Positions 53,253-61,403 are shown, counted from the stretch's first letter. The stretch: DNA of 64,000 nucleotides from Paenibacillus barcinonensis (GCF_003217495.1 NZ_QJSW01000004.1:124001-188000), one strand, 5' to 3'. Notes: generated from the sequence alone by a model not told the origin. Made by a program: numbers and translations.

Positions 53253-53993
53253 ATGTTGCATATTCGCAAAAAACTAATAACTACACTTGCTATTTTACTT
53301 ATGTTTCCATTGTTGTTCCTGCCGCAGTCCACTGAGGCAGCAGCGTCTGCTGACAAAGCTGCAAGTAAGGCCGGCTCCAAGATGATCTATCTGACATTCG
53401 ATGATGGCCCTACAGCTCATACGGGCGAGCTTCTGGACATTTTGGATCAGTACAAGGTGAAAGCTACATTTTTCATGCTCGGGCCTCATATGGAACAATA
53501 TCAGAAAGCGACCAAGCGAATTGTAAAAGAAGGTCATGGACTTGGGCTGCATGGAGTAACTCATGTCCCAGGGAAATTTTACAAATCAGCTTATAGCGGA
53601 TTGAAGGAAATGCAGCAAGCGAATGAAAGTCTTAACAAGGTGGCCGGAGTCAAAACAAGCCTTGTGCGCACACCTTATGGCAGCAAGCCGTATCTTAAAC
53701 CTGCATATCGCAATGTGCTTCTGGGGCAGGGTGGATTTCATCTCTGGGATTGGAATGTCGATTCATTGGACTGGAAATACAAGAAGGATCATCAGAAGGT
53801 ATATAATAACGTGATGCAGCAGGTTCACAATGTGAAGAAGAAGGGCACTACACCGATTGTGCTGATGCATGATCAGGAAGCTACGCTGAAAGTATTGCCT
53901 CAAGTGCTGAAAACGCTGAAGGCTGAAGGATATCAATTTGAAATATTAACGAAGAACGTGCAGCCGGTCAATTTCTGGGATGACAAGCGTTAA
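53253..53993 (+). CDS. Secreted polysaccharide deacetylase
   Basis: The 246-residue protein has a signal peptide (residues ~1-30, LAILLMFPLLFLPQSTEA) and a NodB-homology CE4 domain. The catalytic Asp pair is in LTFDDGPTAHT, the metal-binding histidines in GLHGVTH, and the RTPYGSKP motif follows. It should remove N-acetyl groups from peptidoglycan or another amino-sugar polymer outside the membrane. ATG 53253 follows GGGAG. A gene fragment begins 10 bases after its stop. Confidence 0.9.
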   Translation: MLHIRKKLITTLAILLMFPLLFLPQSTEAAASADKAASKAGSKMIYLTFDDGPTAHTGELLDILDQYKVKATFFMLGPHMEQYQKATKRIVKEGHGLGLHGVTHVPGKFYKSAYSGLKEMQQANESLNKVAGVKTSLVRTPYGSKPYLKPAYRNVLLGQGGFHLWDWNVDSLDWKYKKDHQKVYNNVMQQVHNVKKKGTTPIVLMHDQEATLKVLPQVLKTLKAEGYQFEILTKNVQPVNFWDDKR

Positions 53994-54003
53994 GATGCAT
54001 TAA

Positions 54004-54438
54004 AGAGAAGCGACGCAGAAGCTGGTCAAGGCCTATAGCAATCCGAATCAAACCGATATTTTTCCAGAAACGGATCTGAAAAACATGCCTGAAGATATGA
54101 CCGTGGACTTGGGCCATGGCATCAAAGGCTTGGCAGAAGGTGCGGCGGGCAGCCAGTATCTGACTTGGCAGGAGGGGCGCTGGACATTGCAGATTCGCTC
54201 CTTCTCTGAGGATCAGATGAACAACCCGGCGATTGCCAAGAAAATGGTGCAATATCTGGAAGCACACAAGCTGCCTGTTCCCAAAGACAAAGGGTTTGCC
54301 CAGGTCCACTATGCAAGTGGAGGTAAGGCAGTTCAGGTGACCATCTCGTGGCAGGACGGCAAACAAATTCATCAGTTGCAAACAAGTCGTGTGCCTCTGG
54401 ACGCTCTTGCCATGGTGGTATCGGGTCCAATAATGGAG
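54004..54438 (+). pseudogene. Truncated 3' fragment of an unknown gene
   Basis: A reading frame opens directly after an in-frame TAA at 54001 and encodes protein-like sequence (LVKAYSNPNQTDIFPETD, GQYLTW-like and WTLQIRSFSEDQMNN, VHYASGGKAVQVTISWQDGK). There is no start codon with a ribosome site near its beginning: the first ATG (54085) is deep in the coding-like part. The frame then runs, without its own stop, through a terminator and across the antisense of desR. This looks like the remains of a gene that lost its 5' end and true stop, probably a secreted protein or lipoprotein. The identity is unknown. Confidence 0.55.
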
Positions 54439-54477
54439 TACAACCTTTATAGATACATCATTGATGTGACATCTCAC

Positions 54478-54519
54478 AAAAAAGCTTGGTATAGGGAACG
54501 CCCCCTGTACCAAGCTTTT
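54478..54519. terminator. Bidirectional terminator between the gene remnant and desR
   Basis: AAAAGCTTGGTATAGGG (54480-54496) pairs with CCCCTGTACCAAGCTTTT (54502-54519 region) with one G-U pair and A/T flanks, so it ends transcripts from both sides. Confidence 0.88.
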
Positions 54520-54552
54520 GCTATTCTCTGCTGCCTGTTTAAGCCTGTCTGC

Positions 54553-55152
54553 TTACTTGAACCAGCCCTTTTCCTTGGAACGGGTGATGGCTTCAATGCG
54601 GTTGCTGGCATTGAGCTTGTTCAGAATAATGGAGATGTAGTTCCGAACAGTTCCCGTCGTAATGAACAGATGGCCGGCAATTTCCTTGGTGTTTTTCCCA
54701 TCAGCCATCAGACCAAGCACGGCATGCTCACGTTCAGTGAGCGGATTTTCCTCGACATAAGCCTCGTCCACCAGATCAGGGGCGAAAATACGTCTGCCGT
54801 TCATGACTTGACGGATCGCCTCGGCGAGCTCTTCAATTGGACTATCCTTGAGCAGATAACCTCGTACGCCGCCCTTAAGCGCTCGCTCGAAGTATCCGGT
54901 TCTGGCAAACGTAGTGAGGATGATGACTTTACAGTTCATGCCTTTCAGCTCTTCTGCTGCTTCGAGGCCACTCTTGACGGGCATTTCAATATCCATCAAA
55001 CAGATGTCGGGAGCATGCTGCTGCACAAGCGCAAGTGCCTCCTGACCGTTGCTGGCCTGTCCAACAACTTCCATATCATCCTCCAGATTAAGCAGGGAAG
55101 ATAACGCACCGAGCATCATGCGCTGATCCTCAGCAATGACGATTCTGATCAT
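54553..55152 (-). CDS. desR: Response regulator DesR
   Basis: The 199-residue NarL/FixJ-type regulator has a receiver domain with phospho-acceptor Asp in DICLMDIEMP and a C-terminal LuxR-type helix-turn-helix (NPLTEREHAVLGLMADGKNT, KEIAGHLFITTGTVRNYIS). It closely follows Bacillus DesR over its whole length, including ILTTFARTGYFERALKGGVR and the end AITRSKEKGWFK. It overlaps the desK end by four bases (ATGA). It activates the desaturase gene after cold shock. Confidence 0.95.
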   Translation of the reverse strand: MIRIVIAEDQRMMLGALSSLLNLEDDMEVVGQASNGQEALALVQQHAPDICLMDIEMPVKSGLEAAEELKGMNCKVIILTTFARTGYFERALKGGVRGYLLKDSPIEELAEAIRQVMNGRRIFAPDLVDEAYVEENPLTEREHAVLGLMADGKNTKEIAGHLFITTGTVRNYISIILNKLNASNRIEAITRSKEKGWFK

Positions 55153-56297
55153 TCTTCATCCTCCTTCATAGGTTTGCGAACCAGCTTGGGTACATGAATA
55201 ATAACGGCTGTACCTTGTCGCTCCGGACCTGTTTGAATGTCTATGCAGCCATTTACAAATTCCAAACGTTCTTTCATTCCGAGGATACCGGTTCCCCGGC
55301 GCTCCTGCTTGCGTGTACGTTCGATACCAAGCCCGTTATCCTGCACCGTTAATACGTTATGAGAGGGTGTTTCTTCTATTGTAATGGTACATGACGATGC
55401 CTGGCTGTGCTTGACAACATTGGTCACCGCTTCCTTCAGACACATACCGAGCACATTTTCATTCAGTTGTGACGTGTCCTGCAGCTTCGGGTTGCCTTGT
55501 AAAATAAATTGAATGGACGCGGCCTTCAAAATTTGCTCTGCACGGAACAGCTCATCCACCAGCTGCGTTCCCCGCATCGTTGTCACCATATCACGAACTT
55601 CCTTGAGCGCGGTGCTGGCCGTTTGTCTCAGCTCATTTAATTCAATGATCGCCTGATCCGGATTTTTACGAATCAATCGTTTCGCCAGATCGGTTTTGAG
55701 ACCGATCAGCGAAAGTTTCTGACCGAGCGTATCATGTAAGTCGCGTGCAATGCGCTGTCGCTCCTCCATTTTCACCAGATCATCCAGACGTTTGTTGGCA
55801 CTCTCCAGCTGGCCCTCCAGTTGCTCACGCTTGTTTTTATTATACGTGCTGATCGGGAGCAGGATGGAAGCCATCAGGCTGATGAATACAAACGGAAACT
55901 GGCTAAGCAGCAATGAGCTTTGATTGATAAAGCCATAGTTGACCGTCAGGAAGCTTGCGCCGAGATTCACCGAGTAGAGGGTGAAAAATCCGGCTTTATT
56001 TTTAATATTGCCAATAAAAAAAGCAAGAAACAATGAGAAGTAAGCATAGTCATATGCAATCGTCATCGTAATGGATATGGCAATCAGCAGTCCAATCCAC
56101 ATGTAGACCTGCCATCCTTTGGTGATAAAGGCAAGCAGATAACATACAAAAAAGACAAGGATAATGATAATGCCGGTGACCAGCGTCCAAACCTTGGAAT
56201 ACTGAGAGATGTAATAAAAGGGAAGGATGAAAAAAGCGAGCCACACGTATGGGTTCAAGCCTGTATTTTTATAAAAAACTTGTGACCATTTCTGAAT
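55149..56297 (-). CDS. desK: Thermosensor histidine kinase DesK, probable ATT start
   Basis: This membrane histidine kinase has about five helices (~15-150), a coiled segment (REQLEGQLESANKRLDDL), the phospho-His motif RQRIARDLHDTLGQKLSLIG and a GHKL ATPase domain (NENVLGMCLKEAVTNVVKHS, GLGI, GTGILGMKERLEF). DesK senses membrane thickness/fluidity in the cold and phosphorylates DesR. The first standard start is TTG 56258, with no ribosome site. An ideal GGAGGAG lies 6 bases before ATT 56297 in the same frame. Starting there gives 382 residues and an N-terminus (FYKNTGLNPYVW) that lines up with Bacillus DesK (FQKLNGITPYIW). Confidence 0.93.
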   Translation of the reverse strand: MQKWSQVFYKNTGLNPYVWLAFFILPFYYISQYSKVWTLVTGIIIILVFFVCYLLAFITKGWQVYMWIGLLIAISITMTIAYDYAYFSLFLAFFIGNIKNKAGFFTLYSVNLGASFLTVNYGFINQSSLLLSQFPFVFISLMASILLPISTYNKNKREQLEGQLESANKRLDDLVKMEERQRIARDLHDTLGQKLSLIGLKTDLAKRLIRKNPDQAIIELNELRQTASTALKEVRDMVTTMRGTQLVDELFRAEQILKAASIQFILQGNPKLQDTSQLNENVLGMCLKEAVTNVVKHSQASSCTITIEETPSHNVLTVQDNGLGIERTRKQERRGTGILGMKERLEFVNGCIDIQTGPERQGTAVIIHVPKLVRKPMKEDEE

Positions 56298-56374
56298 ATG
56301 ATTCTCCTCCTTGCAGTTATAGCTGACACAACTTTAGCCTGACTGTAGCATGACTGCCGCCTGAATACAAGAAA

Positions 56375-56408
56375 ACGAATCTGACAGAGTAAAGGCTTGT
56401 CTGTCAGA
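56375..56408 (-). terminator. Probable terminator of the desaturase gene (minus strand)
   Basis: On the minus strand a perfect 9-bp stem, TCTGACAGA (56408-56400) with TCTGTCAGA (56388-56380), is followed by a loose T-rich tract. It lies between des and desK. Confidence 0.6.
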
Positions 56409-56421
56409 CCCGTTTATTTGG

Positions 56422-57450
56422 CTACTCGGATAGAGCTCTCGGAACGTAGTTTTTGCGTGATTTGCGATTCAGTTGTCTAAAGCTGATAAATTCTTTGTTC
56501 TGCTCATCCCATAGACGGAAGCGCAGCGCAACCAGGCTGGAACGTAATGTGATCGTCGTTGCCTTCTGCAGAGGAGGTGTGGCGTTATGTGCTTCCTCCA
56601 AATAATAATTCGGTACCCGTGGACTCAAGTGATGCACATGATGGAATCCGATGTTACCACTGATCCATTGCAGCAGCTTAGGCAGCTTGTAATAGGAGCT
56701 ACCCTCTACAGCAGCCTTGACGTAACTCCATTCGTCCTCATGCTCGAAATACGTCTCTTCAAACTGGTGCTGCACGTAGAACAGCCAGATGCCGAAGAAA
56801 CCGGAGAAGAAAAATACAGGTGCTTGAACCATGACAAAGGCCTGCCAGCCAATCAGCCAGCACATAAAGCTGTACAGAGCAATAATTAGCACGGTCGTTA
56901 CATGAGTGTTGATACGTTCCTTACGTCTAGCCGCTTTGCGATTAAAGCGGTAAGCGAACAAAAACACATAGATAGGTCCGATGCCAAACATGATCAAAGG
57001 GTTCCGGTATACACGGTAGAATAGACGCATCCACGGTGTCGCCGCTTTGTATTCGTCTACAGTCATTACCCAGATATCACCTACACCACGTTTGTCGAGA
57101 TTGCCGCTTGTGGCATGGTGAATGGAATGCTCGTTTTTCCATTGTTGATAAGGGGTGAGGGTCAATACTCCAGTGATCGTACCAAGGATATCATTGGCAC
57201 GTTTGCTTTTGAAGAATGAGCCGTGACAGCAGTCATGAAAAATAATAAACGTCCGCAGGACAAACCCCGATGCCACCAGTGCGATAGGGAATGTTAGCCA
57301 GTAAGAGATGGATAAGCTGTAATAAGCTGCTGCCCACAGTAAAAAGAGGGGAAGCAATGTATTGATTAATTGACGGATGCTAAGTTTGAGATCATTTTTT
57401 TCAAAAGGGGTTACTTCTTTTTTAAGAGCCATTTCTTTGCTTCTACTCAT
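56422..57450 (-). CDS. des: Acyl-lipid desaturase (Des)
   Basis: The 342-residue membrane desaturase has the three histidine boxes that bind the di-iron centre: FHDCCHGSFF, EHSIHHATSG and GFHHVHHLSP. Four or so membrane helices flank them. It introduces a cis double bond into membrane acyl chains to restore fluidity in the cold. AAGGAGG lies 8 bases before ATG 57450. Clustering with desK and desR on the same strand mirrors the Bacillus Des pathway, although a terminator-like stem separates des from desKR. Confidence 0.94.
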   Translation of the reverse strand: MSRSKEMALKKEVTPFEKNDLKLSIRQLINTLLPLFLLWAAAYYSLSISYWLTFPIALVASGFVLRTFIIFHDCCHGSFFKSKRANDILGTITGVLTLTPYQQWKNEHSIHHATSGNLDKRGVGDIWVMTVDEYKAATPWMRLFYRVYRNPLIMFGIGPIYVFLFAYRFNRKAARRKERINTHVTTVLIIALYSFMCWLIGWQAFVMVQAPVFFFSGFFGIWLFYVQHQFEETYFEHEDEWSYVKAAVEGSSYYKLPKLLQWISGNIGFHHVHHLSPRVPNYYLEEAHNATPPLQKATTITLRSSLVALRFRLWDEQNKEFISFRQLNRKSRKNYVPRALSE

Positions 57451-57535
57451 GCATGTTCCTCCTTATATGATACAACGGTGATTCGCTGCATCAGCACATT
57501 TCCCGTGATGTATCCTTTTGGGAAGCGTTTTTATC

Positions 57536-57564
57536 ATTGTAAAAGAATGCGCCCGTGACCGTAA
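57536..57564 (-). promoter_or_regulatory. Putative des promoter with weak -35
   Basis: On the minus strand TACAAT (57541-57536) lies 17 bases after TTACGG (57564-57559). The poor -35 box fits an activator-dependent promoter. Confidence 0.5.
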
Positions 57565-57626
57565 GTCATAAGTGTCAGCCTGTTGTAATGATAAATATCA
57601 AGGATGGAGCATGACATTTGTCATGG
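57564..57626 (-). promoter_or_regulatory. Candidate DesR binding sites
   Basis: A palindrome with arms CATGACA and TGTCATG (57611-57617 and 57620-57626) lies about 90 bp upstream of the predicted des start site. A degenerate version, AGTCATAAGTGTCAG, lies at 57564-57578, overlapping the -35 region. Two related sites upstream of a weak promoter fit activation by a DesR dimer pair (inference). Confidence 0.45.
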
Positions 57627-57695
57627 TTTATGGGGGAATGCGTGGATACAGTCGGGTGAAAAGATGACGTTTTCATATTTCCTTTGCACAAATTA

Positions 57696-57729
57696 CGCAA
57701 CAATTTGTATTTTGTATACAAATTTTGCG
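57696..57729. promoter_or_regulatory. AT-rich palindrome upstream of yitT
   Basis: A 34-bp imperfect inverted repeat runs from CGCAA (57696) to TTGCG (57729) and includes the perfect 12-bp palindrome TTTGTATACAAA (57711-57722). It could be an operator for the yitT-side promoter (TAAAAT at 57740), but no regulator is evident. Confidence 0.4.
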
Positions 57730-57780
57730 AAGAGCATGGTAAAATCAAACCTTGAGTGTATATGACATCGTAGGCTGCAT

Positions 57781-57889
57781 TAGGGCGTGTCTTTAAACCT
57801 GCTGAAGACGTTGAAGACGTTCTGGCTGGGAACGAGGATTCGAAGATTCAGCAAACTCGGCTTTCTTCAGCAGGCTCAGACACGCCCTA
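57781..57889. mobile_element. MITE-like element, 109 bp, with TA-flanked terminal inverted repeats
   Basis: The left end TAGGGCGTGTCT-N5-CCTGCTGAAGA (57781-57808) is matched by the inverted right end TCTTCAGCAGG-N3-AGACACGCCCTA (57864-57889): 12 and 11 bp of perfect arm around a short mismatch. Both ends finish with TA, as expected for a TA target duplication used by IS630/Tc1-type elements. It has no coding capacity. It sits between the des promoter region and yitT and could alter yitT transcription. Confidence 0.65.
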
Positions 57890-57930
57890 GATCAAGAGTA
57901 TATTTTGTATGGATTGGATGGAGCGCTTAA

Positions 57931-58770
57931 ATGAAAAAAAGAATTACGGATATTTTATTTCTTATGGCGGGTGCATTTTTATTTGCGCTGGCGGTCAACC
58001 TGTTTGTTATTCCTAACGATCTTGCAGAGGGCGGCGTAACAGGGATCACGATTATTCTGTATTATCTGTTCCATTGGTCTCCGGGGCTGATGAACCTGAT
58101 TCTTAACGGTATTTTATTAATTGTAGGTTATAAGTTTCTGGATAAAACAACAACGGTATACACCATTATCGCAGTTGTTTTTAACTCCTTGTTTTTGCAT
58201 TTGACGGAGAACTGGAGCATTGCTTCCAATGAGCTGTGGGTGAACACGATCTTCGCGGGTGTCTTTGCGGGTCTGGGGATTGGTTTGATCGTCAAAGTGG
58301 GGGGCACTACAGCGGGAACGGTTATTCTGGCGCGGCTGGCAAACAAATATCTGGACTGGAGCATCAGCTACGGCTTGCTGTTCTTCGATCTGATTGTGGC
58401 GTTTTCCTCCTATTTTATTATTGGACCGCAGGGTCTAATGTGTACGATCGTGCTGCTGTTTGTTGGAACCAAAACGATGGAGTTTATTATTGAAGGACTG
58501 AATCCGAAAAAGGCCGTGATGATTATCTCCTCCAAGCAGGATGAGATTGCGAAGCAGGTTATCGAGAAAATGGATCGCGGAGTTACGGTTCTGTCCGGTC
58601 ACGGCTATTATACGAAAAATCCGAAGGAGATTCTGTATATTGTCATCAGTAAACAAGAGGTTCCGATGCTCAAAAAAATTGTGCGGGCCGAAGATGAGAT
58701 TGCATTTATTACCATTCATGATGTACGTGACGTATTCGGAGAAGGCTTTATTGAGCTTTCGAAGTCCTAG
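57931..58770 (+). CDS. YitT-family membrane protein
   Basis: The 279-residue protein has five or six helices (DUF161/YitT region ~1-195; ILFLMAGAFLFALAVNLFVIPNDLAEGGVTG, KVGGTTAGTVILARL) and a C-terminal cytoplasmic DUF2179 domain (~200-279, KQVIEKMDRGVTVLSGHGYYT). This is the standard YitT family arrangement, of unknown transport function. ATG 57931 follows GGATGGAG. A strong terminator lies 50 bases after the stop. Confidence 0.9.
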   Translation: MKKRITDILFLMAGAFLFALAVNLFVIPNDLAEGGVTGITIILYYLFHWSPGLMNLILNGILLIVGYKFLDKTTTVYTIIAVVFNSLFLHLTENWSIASNELWVNTIFAGVFAGLGIGLIVKVGGTTAGTVILARLANKYLDWSISYGLLFFDLIVAFSSYFIIGPQGLMCTIVLLFVGTKTMEFIIEGLNPKKAVMIISSKQDEIAKQVIEKMDRGVTVLSGHGYYTKNPKEILYIVISKQEVPMLKKIVRAEDEIAFITIHDVRDVFGEGFIELSKS

Positions 58771-58818
58771 GTGAAAGCTCTGGGAAGCTGGCCAGAGTGC
58801 TATGAATAGGAGAGAAGC

Positions 58819-58855
58819 AGGGCGAGACAGAAGATGATTCTGTTTCGCCCTTTTT
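58819..58855 (+). terminator. Terminator after yitT
   Basis: AGGGCGAGACAGA (58819-58831) pairs with TCTGTTTCGCCCT (58839-58851) with one G-U, then T-run. Confidence 0.9.
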
Positions 58856-58880
58856 GCGTGGCGCCCTGCACAAGCGGAGC

Positions 58881-58909
58881 TTTACACGCTGCAACCGGAA
58901 TGATATATT
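58881..58909 (+). promoter_or_regulatory. Promoter of the ROK repressor/kinase operon
   Basis: TTTACA (58881-58886) and TATATT (58904-58909) are exactly 17 bases apart, placing the transcription start near 58916, at the edge of the operator. Confidence 0.7.
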
Positions 58910-58916
58910 AAAAAAG

Positions 58917-58937
58917 TTAGTTAAGAAAGTTAACTAA
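58917..58937 (+). promoter_or_regulatory. ROK repressor operator (XylR/NagC-like)
   Basis: TTAGTTAA-N5-TTAACTAA is a perfect 8-5-8 palindrome directly downstream of the -10 box and 20 bases before the repressor start. Its TTAGTT half-site resembles the xylose-operator half-site TTAGTTTG recalled from Bacillus. It implies autoregulation and control of the downstream kinase and permease. Confidence 0.75.
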
Positions 58938-58958
58938 TTATAAGCTGGAGGTGATATG

Positions 58959-60236
58959 ATGGCTGGCACACCGCAATATATCCGCAATCTGAACGAAAAT
59001 CTGATTATGGATGCCTTGATTACTCAAGGTGCCATGTCAAGAGCGGATATCAGCCGTCAGACAGGACTTAGTAAACCAACGGTGTCATCCGCGGTGGAGC
59101 ATCTCATGGAACGTAATCTGGTCAAGGAAACAGGTCGCGCCGATAACGCTCAAGGTCGTAAGGCTACGTTGATTCAATTCAATGAGACGGCGTATTATGT
59201 CTGCGGTGTTGATATTGGGGCCACGCGAATTCGGATTGCTTTGGCAGACCTTAACGGTCAGTTGCTGGCTTATGCAACCTATCCACCGATTGCACGAGAT
59301 ATGAACCAAGGGCAGGGTGTACAGGAATTGAATGAAACTTCTGAACAGTCTGTGCTGCAGCTGTTACAAGGCTATGTAAACCAGATGTTGCAGGAGAATG
59401 GTTTAGAGTGGAGTGATATTCGCTGCATCGGATTCGGGATTCCGGGAGTTGTTTTGCCCGAATCAGGGGAGATCAGGCGTATTGTTGAACCGCTCGCTGG
59501 TATGGAGAGAGCATTCTCTCGGGATACGTTAGCGCGTGCTTTTCCATGTGATGTCATTCTAGACAACGATGTGAATCTGGCTGCACTAGGTGAGTACCGA
59601 AGTGGTGCTGCGGTGGGTTCTCCATTCTTTGTTTTTTTCTCCATTGGGGCAGGCACAGGAGCGGGCATTATGATTCAGGGTCAATTACTGCACGGTTTAG
59701 GTGGTATGACTGGTGAAGTAGCCGAGATGCTACTGGAGAATGGAAGCCGCCTGGAGGATGCGCTGTCTGCTGACGGACTGCTGCAGCTGGCGAAGCATCA
59801 AGGGCTGACGCCAGAGTTGAAGAATTTGAATGGTTCGGATGCTCTTGCTTCCGGTGCAGGAGAAGGTACAGATGACAGGACAGATATAGTTGTAGATGCT
59901 TCCGAGGCTCTGACACCCGAGATGATTTTCGAAGCCGCACGCATCGGAGAGGTTCAGGCCATGAGTGTTATGAAGCAATATAGTCATATGATCGCTGGAG
60001 CGCTGCGTCAGATCAGCACGGTGCTTGCTCCTGAACTGATTGTACTTGGCGGAGGAATTGGCGGGAACGGGGATGTGTTATTGCCTGTATTAAGGGAAAT
60101 GGCTGATGAGCATTTTCCGGTGAAGCCGCAGCTGCTCTGCTCCGCTCTTGGAGAACGGGCTGTTGTTACGGGTGCTGTGCAGGTTGCGTTGCAGCGAACC
60201 CTGCTGAATCTTCAGCAAGGAACGTTAGAAGAATAG
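58959..60236 (+). CDS. ROK-family transcriptional repressor
   Basis: The 425-residue protein has an N-terminal winged helix-turn-helix (SRADISRQTGLSKPTVSSAV) and a ROK sugar-binding domain with CGVDIGATRIRIALADLNGQ, ILDNDVNLAALGEYRSGA and IVLGGGIGGNGD. A perfect GGAGG sits 7 bases before ATG 58959 (4 bases before ATG 58956). The usual ROK zinc motif (ExGH…CxCGxxGCxE) is missing: the equivalent segment reads GEVAEMLLENGSRLEDALSA. It likely senses the sugar handled by the kinase and permease that follow. Confidence 0.9.
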   Translation: MAGTPQYIRNLNENLIMDALITQGAMSRADISRQTGLSKPTVSSAVEHLMERNLVKETGRADNAQGRKATLIQFNETAYYVCGVDIGATRIRIALADLNGQLLAYATYPPIARDMNQGQGVQELNETSEQSVLQLLQGYVNQMLQENGLEWSDIRCIGFGIPGVVLPESGEIRRIVEPLAGMERAFSRDTLARAFPCDVILDNDVNLAALGEYRSGAAVGSPFFVFFSIGAGTGAGIMIQGQLLHGLGGMTGEVAEMLLENGSRLEDALSADGLLQLAKHQGLTPELKNLNGSDALASGAGEGTDDRTDIVVDASEALTPEMIFEAARIGEVQAMSVMKQYSHMIAGALRQISTVLAPELIVLGGGIGGNGDVLLPVLREMADEHFPVKPQLLCSALGERAVVTGAVQVALQRTLLNLQQGTLEE

Positions 60237-60335
60237 ATGAGTGGAAAATCAGTACGATTATGTTGAAGCTCTGTGTGAGCAGACCGAGGTTACCGTTCGG
60301 ACTCCGGGGGTTATCTCGAATAAGGAGGAAATGTT

Positions 60336-61358
60336 ATGAAAGAAACGGTTCAAGGTGAGATGCAGCAAAAGGCTTCTTGGGTTGCCGGCATTGACATTGG
60401 CGGTACCAAAACGTTGATGTTATTATCTACCCGAGACGGAGATGGGCAAGTTCACGAATGTAGATTGCCAACTCAAGCTGCTGAGCAGCCCGAAGCATTT
60501 TTTCGCTGGCTGTTTGCCGAACTAAAAACATTTTGTGAGGACTCAGGGTGTTCGTGGAATCAGCTTGCTGGTGTAGGGCTAGGATTCCCTGGTGTTATCC
60601 TGCAGGATGAAGGAGTATTACGCAATGCGCCTGCATTCCAGTGGCCTGAGGAGGATATCCGGGCGATCATTGCCAAGTTTTACAATGGGAATATCGTTCT
60701 GGACAATGACGTCAACATGGCGGCGATGGGAGAAGTGGATCAGGGGGCGGCTCGTGGACATCGCCATAGTGTCATGGTTACTGTGGGCACAGGTATTGGC
60801 GCTGCACTTGTACTGAATGGAGAATTATACAGCGGGCAGCTCGGAGCCGCGGGCGAAATCGGTCATTTTATCGCAGGTGATGAAGGGCTTGATCCCGGGT
60901 ATGCAGCAGATGGCGATGCGTTCGGGGTATTTGAGTCGATCACGTCGGGCACGGGCATTACCGAGCGGGCAAGGAATTATTTTGCAGCGGGAAAAGGGAG
61001 TGAACTTTCCTTGATCTGGAGTCTTGCTGGCGGGCAAGCGGAACAGATTGAAGCAAGGCATGTATTTAAGGCAGCCGAATCAGGCGATGTGGCTGCACTT
61101 GAGATTCTGGAGCTGCCCCTGCGTTATATGGCCAGAGGACTCGCTAATATTACGGCATTGCTGAACCCATCTGTCATCGTACTGGGCGGGGGCGTTGCCG
61201 CATCCAATCCAACCTATTATCTCAACGAGGTTCAGGCCCGGTTGAAACGTTATGTTGTACTTCCGATCGAGATTGTGATTGCCGAGCTTGGCAATAAAGC
61301 AGGGGCGATCGGAGCGCTGGCATCCATCAGACGTAACCTTCAACGCACGGATCGGTAG
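60336..61358 (+). CDS. ROK-family sugar kinase
   Basis: This 340-residue kinase has the ATP-binding motif GIDIGGTKTLMLLS, catalytic Asp in VLDNDVNMAAMGE, TVGTGIGAALVLNGELYSG and VLGGGVAAS. The motif GEIGHFI keeps its histidine, but the following cysteines of the ROK zinc site are absent; the segment reads GLDPGYAADGDAFGVFESI. It probably phosphorylates glucose or a related hexose in the cytoplasm. AAGGAGG precedes the ATG. It lies between the repressor and an MFS sugar-like permease in one operon. Confidence 0.88.
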   Translation: MKETVQGEMQQKASWVAGIDIGGTKTLMLLSTRDGDGQVHECRLPTQAAEQPEAFFRWLFAELKTFCEDSGCSWNQLAGVGLGFPGVILQDEGVLRNAPAFQWPEEDIRAIIAKFYNGNIVLDNDVNMAAMGEVDQGAARGHRHSVMVTVGTGIGAALVLNGELYSGQLGAAGEIGHFIAGDEGLDPGYAADGDAFGVFESITSGTGITERARNYFAAGKGSELSLIWSLAGGQAEQIEARHVFKAAESGDVAALEILELPLRYMARGLANITALLNPSVIVLGGGVAASNPTYYLNEVQARLKRYVVLPIEIVIAELGNKAGAIGALASIRRNLQRTDR

Positions 61359-61403
61359 AACCAATACACAGAGACTAAAGAAATAAAAAGGATGGAGATC
61401 CGG

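Noticed and set aside
54085-55104. A 339-codon plus-strand ORF
   Set aside because: Its second half is the antisense of desR and crosses a strong terminator; the ATG has no ribosome site. Only the first part looks like a gene remnant.
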